Of a stretch of 64,000 bases of DNA, positions 45,090 through 55,309 are shown piece after piece. A program made the position numbers and the translations under genes. The notes under the pieces were generated by a model. It saw nothing but the letters and a program-made list of their open reading frames with translations, was not told the origin of the DNA and made no database searches. Positions within the stretch are counted from its first letter, which is position 1. Each line of letters begins with the position of its first letter. The stretch is taken from positions 218,330-282,329 of the forward strand of contig JASANH010000484.1 of assembly GCA_030248295.1 (NCBI GenBank), written 5' to 3'. Source of the DNA: Mesodorylaimus sp. YZB2_4 (Eukaryota > Nematoda > Enoplea > Dorylaimida > Dorylaimidae).

Positions 45090-48000
45090 TCACACGCTCG
45101 AATCAGAAGTTTGGTGTTGGATTTGACCACCTATGCCAGCATTCAATGCGCCGATCAAGCCGTGGGCGGTTTGGAACAGATTGATAGGAGTGTGGCCATC
45201 GGTGATCAAGGTCGATTGCAGTCCCAGGGACTTGAGCAGTTTCACCTGAAAAGTTTGGTGGATTGGGATATGGACGCCGGGAATGGTATTGTGGTCCAAA
45301 AGCATGTCTCGTGGGCGGAACATGAAAGTTGGGCCCATGTTGCCCATCTGGCTGGATTGACTTGGGTTATTACTTAAGTAATGGGCACTGTCTAAAAGGC
45401 TGCACTAAAAATCACACATACCTGCATTTCGGGTCCAGCCGTGGCGATAGCGGCAATCGTGTTTTGACCAAGGGCATTGACCGTATTCTTGAATTTCTCT
45501 GTCTCGACATCTGCCATCCTCTTAGACTTGTCCAACTCCAACTCGTTCTTCTCCTTGGTGTATTTCAATTCGGCCTCCCTGGCCGCCGTCAGCCGAGTTA
45601 ACTCCGATTCTGTCTCGATCTGGCTGGCCTCGGCCTTCAATCGGGCCTGTTCGACAGCAGCTTCGCCTTCGATGCGGGCAGCCTCGGCTCGACTCTGAGC
45701 TTCGGCCTTGGCTTGACCAGTCGATTCGACAGCAGCCGAAGCTGCTTGCAATTCCAACAGTGCCTTGCGGGCTTTTTCGGCTTCAGCCTCGTCCAATATT
45801 CTCTGCCTCTCTAATTTGCCCTTGGCCTGCTGCTCCAAGCGTTCAGCCTCGTGCTTGGCAGCCGCCTCTTGCGAGTTAGTCGTGATCTCGATGGCCAACT
45901 GCACTGATTTTTGTAATGCATCACGAGTTCGCTGATCGACTGGTTCTACCGACTGGATATCCACGCTTGTTATTATCAAGTTATTTTGCTTGAAATCGAA
46001 TCGCTCGCGGACTTTTTGATTTTCATCCAGGCCAAATACGGCTGTGCGAATTACTCGAGCGCTGTTCTTATGGAAATCGTCGAACTGAACTTGGGCAACC
46101 ATACCACGAACGCGAGACGCGATGGCCTTGCACGCATCGCCTACAAAGTCGGGCACACTGAACAGCTTGGCGGCCGTGGCAACGCTTTTATCGCCGATTT
46201 CGAATTGCCTGAAACGGAATGGAATCAGTATGTGCTGGGGCACAATTGGAACCCCATGGTGGAACTAACGATAAGCCCTGGATGAATACTCGACTTACCA
46301 CGAGTAGGACAACTGCAACTGCAACCTCGCGTGATCAGCAGTCTCTACCACGATGATGTCCGTGCAGAAATCGGGACCCAGCAGCAGGCACAAAGACTTG
46401 ATAACATTGGGACGTTTGGGCTTTCCACCGGACAAGGACAACTGAGTGAAGTGCTCATCGGGTCCCAACATGACCAAATCGGGTCCGAACACGACCCGAG
46501 CCCTCTTCTCCTTGTAATCGTAGATTTGGACAGCAGCATTGTGCGGGACTCGAAAAGTGACCACTCGAGTCTTGTCCCGTTTCACATTCGCCTTTTCCTT
46601 CTCCTTCTGTTGCTGCTCCTGGCCTTGGGGACGATCGGAGCGATCAGCCAATGGATCGCGACCTGAAGCCAGTAATGATTCGACGGTTGCGGGCAAATCC
46701 TTGGACCAGAGTTCCTCGTCCTAGATATACAAGCATGTGTCACATACCAAAGGTGGCCGGTGATGCGTTCAGAGCTTGGAATGGTTGCATGGCGATATTG
46801 CGGTGTACGCTGGTTGTGCCATACAACAGCTCTTCTACTCTTGCGGGTAAGTCTTTCTCCCAGAGCTCTTCTTTCTAAATCAGTCAGTAGAGGGTATTCG
46901 GGTGCTGTGCTCATGTCCTTCACTCCGTGCCGACAATACTGTACGTGGGGACAGATTTGGTCTTACCTGAGTCAGCAAATAGGTCTGGCCAATCACGGCG
47001 CGGACTTTGCCCGTTTTGATATCACGAACATAAATACCCTCGTTTTCGTCGAGCGGAATGGCCGTCCTGCGAGCGACAACGTCGACCTCGGTCGGGGGCA
47101 CGTATTCTTTGGGACCACGGATCATCCATCGATCCCCAGGTTGGCGTTCGATACCCTGCTCTTCCTCGTCCTTGAATGCCTCATTGGCCGTCAGAATGAG
47201 GCCCTCGTTCTCGCTTAGAATATAAATATTTTGGATGCCGCGTTCCAAACTCTCTCCCGGTTGCAGGAAGAAGGACTTCTCGCCCTGGAAGCAATATCGA
47301 GTTGAGGAAGTGGCCGCAGCTAAGGTCATTTCAGCCAGCAGGATACCTCCCCTATATGATGAATATTGCACTGTGCTGTGTAGCAAGATCTCTGCTCTAA
47401 TTTTTAAAAAGTGGCCTGCGGGCACTTTGTTTTGTGCTAGCTTCAGGTTGATGCCGCCCACCTTGGCTTCCGCTTGTCTCACCGAAGTTCGCTCATTGGC
47501 TGAAGGCAGGTGTAACCGTAGCCAGCAGGCGCGAGAGTGAATATGGCCGACCGATGTCGGCGGGACAAAAACTTCGACTAGAGTGAGGCAAGGCTTGGCG
47601 ACTATACCTGCGGCTTTGATGTTTCCTAGCCAGGGGAGATCGATGATTTTCTCCCGCTCGCCTTGCCCCCCCCCCCATATCGGCAATGGAGGCGAGACGG
47701 CATGATGGTCGATGCGGACTCTCAAGAAAACTCGATAAGAATAATATGGATGCACGAGCGAACGTTTCTCCTGAATCTCACATTACGTTTTTCTGTCGTC
47801 TGATGACATAACATTCCTAATCTAGCCCAGGCCGTATTCGCAGCATAGGATTTGAAAACCTGATTTCGAGATCAGACCGAGCCTTTTACACTTGATTCGC
47901 ATGGATGGATTCCGGATTCCTCCATACGAATGCAGGAATCCGGATAATCCGGATCCTAGTGCACTGAAAAGCAAGAATTTCAGGATTTTATCGTTCGCAC

Positions 48001-50043
48001 CTCAGGACTTGAAGATGTAGTCTCGAGATCCGATCTCTGAGAGAGGTCGAGATCTCGACTCCAAGAGTGGGTTTCGAGACTCGATCTTCGGAATATGCGA
48101 ATTCATTCAATTCCACGCAAGCTTTGTCAACTTATAGCCCCCCCCCCCCCGTTGACAAATGGACTAATGGCCAGAATAGGCACGCCAACCCATCCTACCT
48201 TGACCAGCCGACGTTTTCCCAACTGGGGCTTGCCATCGGTTCCGATTGGATTCAGAATGTAGCAGTATTGGCGATTGGTGAGTGTGGTGATGTTGATGAT
48301 GTCCAGCACTTCCTCGTACACGCCTGGGATGTAGGTCTCGGCATCGGCCATGGTGATCAGCCATTCCTCGCCGTTCTTACGCACAATGTCGAACTGGTCT
48401 TTGAATGTGCGTGTGGCACGCACGTGGAGTGCCTTCTGCAATTAGACTCATGGTCACCACAGCTGGCCTAGCAAGAACTCAAGGAGACGCACCTTCTCGG
48501 TCAGGACATAGGCATCGACAACGCCCACGACTTCCTCGTAAGCTCCGGGCAAGTAAGCGCCGACCTTGGAAACTAGCCATTCTTCGCCAGTCACTCGCGC
48601 CTTGCCATCACGGTCGGTAGTTTCGCGGCGAGCTCGCAACTTTAGGGCTTGATTGGGCTTGATTATGGTGGCCTTGATTGGCTCCTCCACACTCACTTCC
48701 TTGCGAGGAATGTAAGTGCCTGCAATAGAGACCAAAATTTCACTTCAAGAACCAGCGTGAACAGGTGTTTGGCCTGCGAGGAAGGTTGCCTTGATTGGCT
48801 GACTGACTGACTGTATCCTTCGGTATACAGTACAGTACACCTCTCGGGCAAATCATAAACCCGTCGGGTCGATGCTTTCTCCTCCTATCGCTACATCACT
48901 AGTAGGAGCCCTGCTTCTTAGATCACTCTGACCTTGCATCTTTTCTGATGCACGTGCGCAGGGAATACTGCCGTGAAGCCCCCTCAGAAAGTTCTAGCTC
49001 GGAATACCTGCTCCAGAACACAAACAAGTCTCCCAAGAGTAACCAGGCAGTGTATGAAACCAGTCTGTTTACCCGTGTCACACTGCACTGTGGCATTCAG
49101 ACCCCGCCTATCCTTCGGCATTGTTCTCACCTGGTCCCTCGAACAGCCACTCATCTCCCGCCACTCGCCTCTCTCCAGCATCATCATCCGTGAAATCCAA
49201 GACGGCTTTCAGTCGAAGCGCTGAATTGGCCGGGACCACCCGCAAAGAGGTGGGAGGGAGTTTCAGGGCTTCTCCGGGGTACAAAGGAAAGGGTTCTTGG
49301 GCTAAACGAATCTCCAAATCTCCGTGCGCCAACTTTGCCTGACCGCTTTTGTCCAAGACGATAGTCTGATTGTCACGGGCATCGCGAAGGACAGGATTTT
49401 CAATTACTGTGTAGTGACGCGGTGGAATGGTGATCATGCGCTCGGGAGCAAGAACAACCCTGAAAAGAGGCGTCGTGCAATCCTGGTGCAGTCTGCACAA
49501 GTGTGTTGCAGGGAGTTGGTTGAGTGCGTGCAAGCAAGGACCCTCTGCTGACGACGAGAGGAGCAAGTCTGCCATTGCATTACCAGACATAGAGAACAGG
49601 AAGGTGTGCAGTTGCTGTTCTTTCCTCAACCGTGATAATATGTCCTGTTCCCCTCAAACTGTGTCGCGTCATTCATGATCAATCATAAACCACACATTCG
49701 AAGCAGTTGCCACGTCAAAGCAAGGTGAGTCACTGACGACCTATTGCACAACTGCTGGCAACATCCCACTGTCTCAGCATGCAGGGCGAAGGCGAAGCCA
49801 ATCAAGCAAATTGTTATGAAAGAAATCAAGGTAGCTAATATCCTATACGGATGGTCGTCGGAGACTCCCTTACCTTTCATTGTCCTGTCGTATGTAGGTC
49901 TTCGGTCCGATCTCGACCCTTGTCACGTTCGTATTCAGATCCAAGACATGCATATAATAATAGGGTGCCAAGCGGAAGATGGCCTCTCCCTCACTGACCG
50001 GCATTTTGAAGGCGGCTTGTTTCTGCACACCAGAAGTGCTCAT
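45090..50043 (-). CDS. MVP: major vault protein (881 aa)
   Basis: MVP is the shell protein of vaults, 13 MDa cytosolic ribonucleoprotein barrels; 78 copies form the cage. Eight exons on minus: 49874-50043, 49131-49459, 48493-48719, 48199-48435, 46967-47284, 46299-46720, 45422-46208, 45090-45245; 2646 nt in frame (human 893 aa). Exon 1: [30 protein letters not shown]. Then the MVP repeats ([79 protein letters not shown]). The shoulder domain has [20 protein letters not shown] and [18 protein letters not shown]. The cap helix is the long Ala/Glu-rich coiled coil in exon 7. The end has [18 protein letters not shown] second copy of the exon 6 start (46748-46874) lies in intron 5. No intron falls in the coiled coil. 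Confidence 0.97.
46748..46874 (-). other. duplicated exon start within MVP intron 5
   Basis: On the minus strand, after a good acceptor (GATTTAG), the frame reads [19 protein letters not shown]. The normal exon 6 (46299-46720) begins [19 protein letters not shown]. Thirteen of 17 residues match while the DNA differs in many third positions. The piece ends at GTATGT in phase 1, which does not fit exon 6 (phase 0); GTACAC inside it would be phase 0. It may be a mutually exclusive exon, an alternative 3' end or a decayed duplicate. Confidence 0.7.
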
Positions 50044-52702
50044 GTCTACACAATCAGTGGTCTCGTCAGAGTCAGAGCTATCGCGGACAAAATATTTCAT
50101 AGACTAAGGAACGAGGTAGGCAAGACTTCGTAGGTACACAGCACACGAGTATGAATCAGATGGCAGGAGAACGAGGTGACAACTCGCTACAGCGTCACCA
50201 AGGCGAGAACTAACAGCAGGCCTGGACAAGAAGATCGAAACAGCGCCCTCCCAACGAGCCTAGCAACAATGAGAATGAGCACAATTCCCACTTTTATAAT
50301 ACATCGCCAGGAAACTAGATAAATCCGGTTTCAGCAACGTAAACGCAAAACTTACGAAATTTTACGCAAAATAAGGCAAGTTCGACGAAACTTTCACCAA
50401 CTTGCAACAGATCACATAGTGCAGAGCTGCGCAAGGAAAAGAAAATTGTTTGAACAAAACACCAGTGTTATGAAATCCACTGAAAGAAAGTACATCAGCC
50501 AACGACGACCGTGCAGCTGGGTTGGGCAATCGATAGAAGAGGGGTGGGACAACCGGCTGTAAGCAATGACGAAGCTTGACGAGGTGACGTGCAGGCGGTG
50601 ATTTTAAACTATAGAAGTACCGTACGAATGGCATTTTGAAGATAAGTTGAACGAATGACTCCTGCTCTATCACAGTGTTTATTACCACAGCCACCAGTGC
50701 ACGTCTACTGACCTTGTTTATCGTTATATTATCCTGCCAGCATAATACAGTAATAATCGGCATTATAAAAAAAATCGGCATTTCCGTTGTATGTTTGAAT
50801 CGATCTCTCTTCAGTTAGACGCTTGATTAAGCCAAATAGGTCATTCCGATAACTGATATAGATTGTGCCACGGGGATGTGGCTGAGAGACCGGTTGCACA
50901 TAAATTGTCCTCAGAAATCATACAAGTTAGTCATCATTTCCTTCCTCGCTAGCTCGCTGGAACAAGTGGGGATGTGGCAAGCGTCCCCCGGGCCTATTGT
51001 ACGTGCATATGCCAGAGAATCGGTGCCAGTACCCTTGTAATCACTACCATTTGTTATACGTCCGTACCCGACGGAGACACGGCACATACTCCCGCTAGAG
51101 AAAGGCAAGCACCCCGTTATATACTTCCCGACTAGTTTAATTTGCAGGTATCCCCAATATCACTTAGTCTATCACCAGAATCAGTGTTAGGTCTTCTGGA
51201 ATACGCGTTGTACTTCGATCAGGCGATGTTGCTGGCATTGTACCTTGATAACCAGTAGCCGGCCTTGATTTACTGAAATGGGCGAAGGTCGAACACTTCA
51301 CACCTTACACCCTGCCTGCCAAAGGCCATATGGTAGGTGTAGACATTTGCCTATTTTGTGGAGCTTTTTTGCGACTCTGCACCATGAAAGGTTATTCGCA
51401 CAAGCGCTGACCAAACTGGTACAGTATACCTTATTAGAGCGTACACATACTCATATTTCACTCGTCGCCCAGGCAAATACATGCTTTGTAGGAGCGAGAA
51501 AAACAAGATAAACGCACAAACATGAAAAATGCATTGCAGAAATGACGGTTCGAAAGCGTGAAAAGCCTTCAAAAACAGTATCAGCAGACAGCATTTTATA
51601 AAACCGTCGAAGAACACATTAAGCTTTGCTTTATGACTCATCGTCAGTCGAGTGCTTGGGAGCAACCTGATGAATTTTTATTTCACCCAACCCTTTGTTT
51701 ATTATACGCTTCGTAGCATAATATGGCAAGGTGCGATTGGTCCATGGTTATAGCTAAATGCGCCTTCATGTTACAGACCCACAACCATGCGAAAGAAGCA
51801 ATGTCCGAGAGAGAAAAGAGGGCCCCATTCAATCTACCGTATCCCAGGGCGCAAATTGCAGCCGGTTGGACGCGCTTACGCTGACCTCATCAATGTATTT
51901 TCCGAACCAGCACAGAAGATTCAAGCTTGTCTGCAGATTAGTAAGCCCGTGCATAAAACTGTAGTTTACGCATTCCCTCAAATACCGCACTCATTCTATT
52001 TTTTCCGTCGAAGAAAAACCAACACGACGGCAAATCATCTCGCACTTTACATTTCAATCTACCATCTACGGGTCAAGCGAGCTCTGCGCGATCTCGTCCC
52101 TCTGACAGCGGACATAACATCTTGCATCTCGAAGTGGGATGAGAACACGAAATCGCTCTGATTTGTCAGGTTTTCCTTTGACCTTCGAGCGCAACGTCAG
52201 AATGCCAGCGAGACAATGTCATTCCCAGAAGTGCTAAGCTTCAGGCTGTTGCTTCCATCACCAAAGCAGACGACCACCAAAGCGGAAGAAAAATCTGGAA
52301 ATGCACACGTGTCACCCTCAGAAAAATGAGTGCACTGTTTTTTCGAATGTTAGACTAGTGCGGCTCGTTATTCAATCTCGATAAGCGATGTGTGAGCCAT
52401 CGTGACCAGGAAATGCTTACCGCTTATGTATTCCATTATTTCCATTAATGATTTCTCTTAAAACGCGAACTCGATCGTCCATGCATCATAGATTCGATTT
52501 ACAGGTCATTTTCAAAAATAAGAGGGGAGAGCATTATTGTGTGTCCGCCCACAGGACCTCGACCCCGCCAATTTAAAGTAGTGATTGAAAATGACATTTT
52601 AGCTAATAGAATCACTCGGTTGCGGGAACAAGCATTATTTTTCTGGTCTTCAGTCTTTGGGTCCAGCCTCTCATTCTGGCCCGAGGTGACTACGAATGCA
52701 GC
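50044..52702. other. divergent intergenic region of MVP and DEG/ENaC
   Basis: About 2.7 kb. Holds the MVP promoter side. The longest frame (51787-52161, plus, 124 codons) has no family motif or splice support. No RNA gene or clear repeat seen. Confidence 0.5.
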
Positions 52703-54148
52703 ATGGAACATCGGTCGGGCAAACCACTCAACGACCGATATGCCGTATTTGCGCGGGAGACCACGTTCCACGGGTTCCGCGAACTGTGCGAATCGAGCAC
52801 ATGGTGGCAAAGGACCCTGTGGCTTGTCGTTATCATTGCGTGCACGGCCATGCTAGTCACTCATACGAAAATACAAATGAGCAAGTACATGGAAGGTCAG
52901 ACGGGCACCAGGGTCAGCAAATTAACATCGCGCAAGGCATTCAAATTCCCATCTGTGTGGATCGAATTGACCAAGTGGTCGTGGATCGACGTCGATAAAG
53001 TGAAGCGGTTTGGGATCACAGCCGACGAACTGAGAGTGGCCATGGGATATCTCACTCCCGCAGTTCTCGGATACAACTTCAGTGCGACTGTGAACGACAC
53101 TAAGAAGAGTCTTAGAGAGAAGATGGGGAAGCTTGGCGTGAAGGAAGCACTCGCACTCTTCGACCTGATCGCACTTGATGCTTACGATGGGTCGGACAAA
53201 GTGGATACAATTGTGAGGAAGGAGTTCGGCTACGACATGGCCTTCTACACTATCAATACAACCCAAATGGAACAAATGCCTTTCGCTCGATCTTGGGGTT
53301 TCTATTTCTCTTTCTTCTTTTCAACTTATTGGAGCAAAACGAAACGTTATTTGGAATTTATGGGCCACGAAATGAGCGACACCGAGATCCAAGCCCAGTA
53401 TCGACCCTCCCTGTTCAACATCGATACGTACCAAGAGGTTGGCATAGAGCCGAGCGTTTATTACAATCTGAACACCGACAGTCGCATCTATCGCCAGCTG
53501 GGCTCGTGTACTAACCAATACGAAATCGACGATCTCTACTTCATCAAGCCGTGCCAAATCGAATGCGAGCTCCGGGCGAATGCAACGTTGAAGGCCAAGA
53601 GCTGCACGGAATACGTGCCATTCAGCGATAGCCTAGAGCTGACATACAGCTTCCAAAAACGGAATCTAAGTTTGTGCCATCGTGGTATCTTGAACAACGT
53701 CAGTAAGGAAGTAGAGGGGAAGGAAGAACCCGCGTTCAAGCAGTTGACTAAACAAGAAATACGAGAACGGGACAAAGAGGTGGATGCGTGCAGAAAACAA
53801 TGCTTACCAAGATGTGATCAATGGACGACCACGTGGAGTGTCAGTAGTATCCGCAATGGAGAACCCTCGCCCGATATTAGCTCCATCCAAATCATTTTCC
53901 AAGATGTTGAAAGCTTGGTCGTCATTGAGGAAGTGCTGCAGTACGAATGGCACGACTTGGTTAGCGACCTAGGGGGTCTGTTAGGATTGTGGCTGGGAGC
54001 GAGCATGATGTCACTGTTTCAACTGTTCCACCTGTGCTTTTTGTCCAGTCAGAAACACAACCACAAGCAAATCACAGTCAAAGCAACCTGCGATCAACAT
54101 TCGGCAGTGGCAGCGAGAATGAGGGTGAGAACTATGGCGTGGTCGTGA
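52703..54148 (+). CDS. DEG/ENaC-family sodium channel subunit, single exon (481 aa)
   Basis: Degenerin/ENaC/ASIC channels are trimeric, amiloride-sensitive sodium channels with two membrane helices and a large Cys-rich outer domain, gated by peptides, acid or force. One open frame: cytosolic N-terminus FARETTFHGFRELCESSTWW, TM1 (WLVVIIACTAMLVT), extracellular domain with GSCTNQYEIDDLYFIKPCQI and the later cluster DACRKQCLPRCD, then TM2 with LGGLLGLWLGASMMSLFQLF. GAS in TM2 is the selectivity filter; the usual acidic residue a little after it is replaced by FQLFH. The N-terminus is short, and a splice acceptor-like TGCAG stands right before the ATG, so an upstream exon cannot be excluded. Lack of introns is unusual in this window. 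Neighbours give no clue to stimulus. Confidence 0.94.
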   Translation: MEHRSGKPLNDRYAVFARETTFHGFRELCESSTWWQRTLWLVVIIACTAMLVTHTKIQMSKYMEGQTGTRVSKLTSRKAFKFPSVWIELTKWSWIDVDKVKRFGITADELRVAMGYLTPAVLGYNFSATVNDTKKSLREKMGKLGVKEALALFDLIALDAYDGSDKVDTIVRKEFGYDMAFYTINTTQMEQMPFARSWGFYFSFFFSTYWSKTKRYLEFMGHEMSDTEIQAQYRPSLFNIDTYQEVGIEPSVYYNLNTDSRIYRQLGSCTNQYEIDDLYFIKPCQIECELRANATLKAKSCTEYVPFSDSLELTYSFQKRNLSLCHRGILNNVSKEVEGKEEPAFKQLTKQEIRERDKEVDACRKQCLPRCDQWTTTWSVSSIRNGEPSPDISSIQIIFQDVESLVVIEEVLQYEWHDLVSDLGGLLGLWLGASMMSLFQLFHLCFLSSQKHNHKQITVKATCDQHSAVAARMRVRTMAWS

Positions 54149-54466
54149 AAGTGATGCGACATAACTGCAGGTCATGTGCACATGGTGTGGTGAATTATAC
54201 TGTAGCACACTGATTTCCATTGTCTGACTGCTGCTCCTTCGTTCCGATTAGGTATGTCTTCAGCATTGTTTTTCAATACCTTATTTATCTGGTTGGCCTA
54301 AGCAAAGCAAAAACATGCAAAGGGGCGTGGCTACCGCGAAAGTAGCCAATCAGAATGCATCATCAGGCAAGAGCCCGTAATTTACATTGCCACACCTCCT
54401 AATCCGACATCGCTCAGTCGTCGTGCTCATGCACTGAAAATACACTAAATAACCCCTAATCTGCAA
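54149..54466. other. convergent 3' ends
   Basis: 318 bp between the DEG/ENaC stop (plus) and the stop of the unrecognised minus-strand gene. Nothing else seen. Confidence 0.5.
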
Positions 54467-55309
54467 TCATGCATGAGTCGGATCACAATTCCTTTCCACA
54501 TCAACAGGTCCTAATTTCATTAGCAACAAAGTAGTCAAAGCCAACACGACCGCCTTGGATTGATGTTCCGGATGTGGCGCTGACGAAGCGAAACGGACAG
54601 TGTACCCGATTCGATTTTGTATCAATCCCACAATTGGGCGAATTGTGGCCAATTTCTGGGCAGCCATATAAGAACACGAAAATGCAGTTTTCTCGAATGC
54701 CATACCAGTGAAACTGGCCATTTTCGTTAAAAGGGATGTTTTTGGAGCTATTTTCAAATAAGGCGCGGATGAGGTCTCCGCGGCATTGCTCACTTTGATC
54801 ACTTCCAATCCAGTCCTCGTAATTTCTTCAGAATGATCAGATGTGAGTGGCTGATTGATTCGAAATATTTGTACTCCTTGACATTTTATTTTTCCCACAG
54901 GAATTATACGTTGACCAGCCTCCCCAATCACGTTTTTATCTTTTGGAAATCCAACACTAAACAACACTTTCTTGTCGGAATCTCCCATTCGAATAAATTC
55001 TACTTTTCCACCACTCCAATTTAGAATACCACGAATAAGGAACGTTTTTGACGGCTGTTGCTGATCACCCACATCATCGGCGCCACTTAGTATTCGAAAA
55101 CTTACATTAGGTCTATCTTGGCTTAAAGGCGTTTTCAAATATTCGTCCACATTTTCAATCTCTATGCTCAAATTTCGAATGGGTGCCAGAAAAGAACAAT
55201 CATTCAATCGATAAGCGTCCAAGACTGAGCCAACTGCTCGATCGCCCAATTTGTGCAATTCACGCGCCTTCTTACTCAACTTGGTGCTCACTTGTCCCCT
55301 CGAGTCCAT
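54467..55309 (-). CDS. unrecognised protein (280 aa)
   Basis: I do not recognise this gene. It is a single long open frame beginning MDSRGQVSTKLSKKARELHK. The ATG sits ten bases after a splice acceptor-like TTGCTTTAG, so a 5' UTR intron is likely; a donor-like GTAAGA near 55666 could begin it. The first half is polar and predicted helical (RAVGSVLDAYRLND), the middle has beta-like stretches (KVLFSVGFPKDKNVIGEAG), and the end has a hydrophobic stretch (KAVVLALTTLLLMKLG) that could anchor it in a membrane. Codon use looks like the neighbouring real genes. Length, lack of stop and the splice signal support a real gene; function is open. Confidence 0.6.
   Translation of the reverse strand: MDSRGQVSTKLSKKARELHKLGDRAVGSVLDAYRLNDCSFLAPIRNLSIEIENVDEYLKTPLSQDRPNVSFRILSGADDVGDQQQPSKTFLIRGILNWSGGKVEFIRMGDSDKKVLFSVGFPKDKNVIGEAGQRIIPVGKIKCQGVQIFRINQPLTSDHSEEITRTGLEVIKVSNAAETSSAPYLKIAPKTSLLTKMASFTGMAFEKTAFSCSYMAAQKLATIRPIVGLIQNRIGYTVRFASSAPHPEHQSKAVVLALTTLLLMKLGPVDVERNCDPTHA

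Noticed and set aside
51787-52161. A 124-codon frame between MVP and DEG/ENaC
   Set aside because: No motif, signal peptide or splice partner; the length is within chance for a 2.7 kb spacer.
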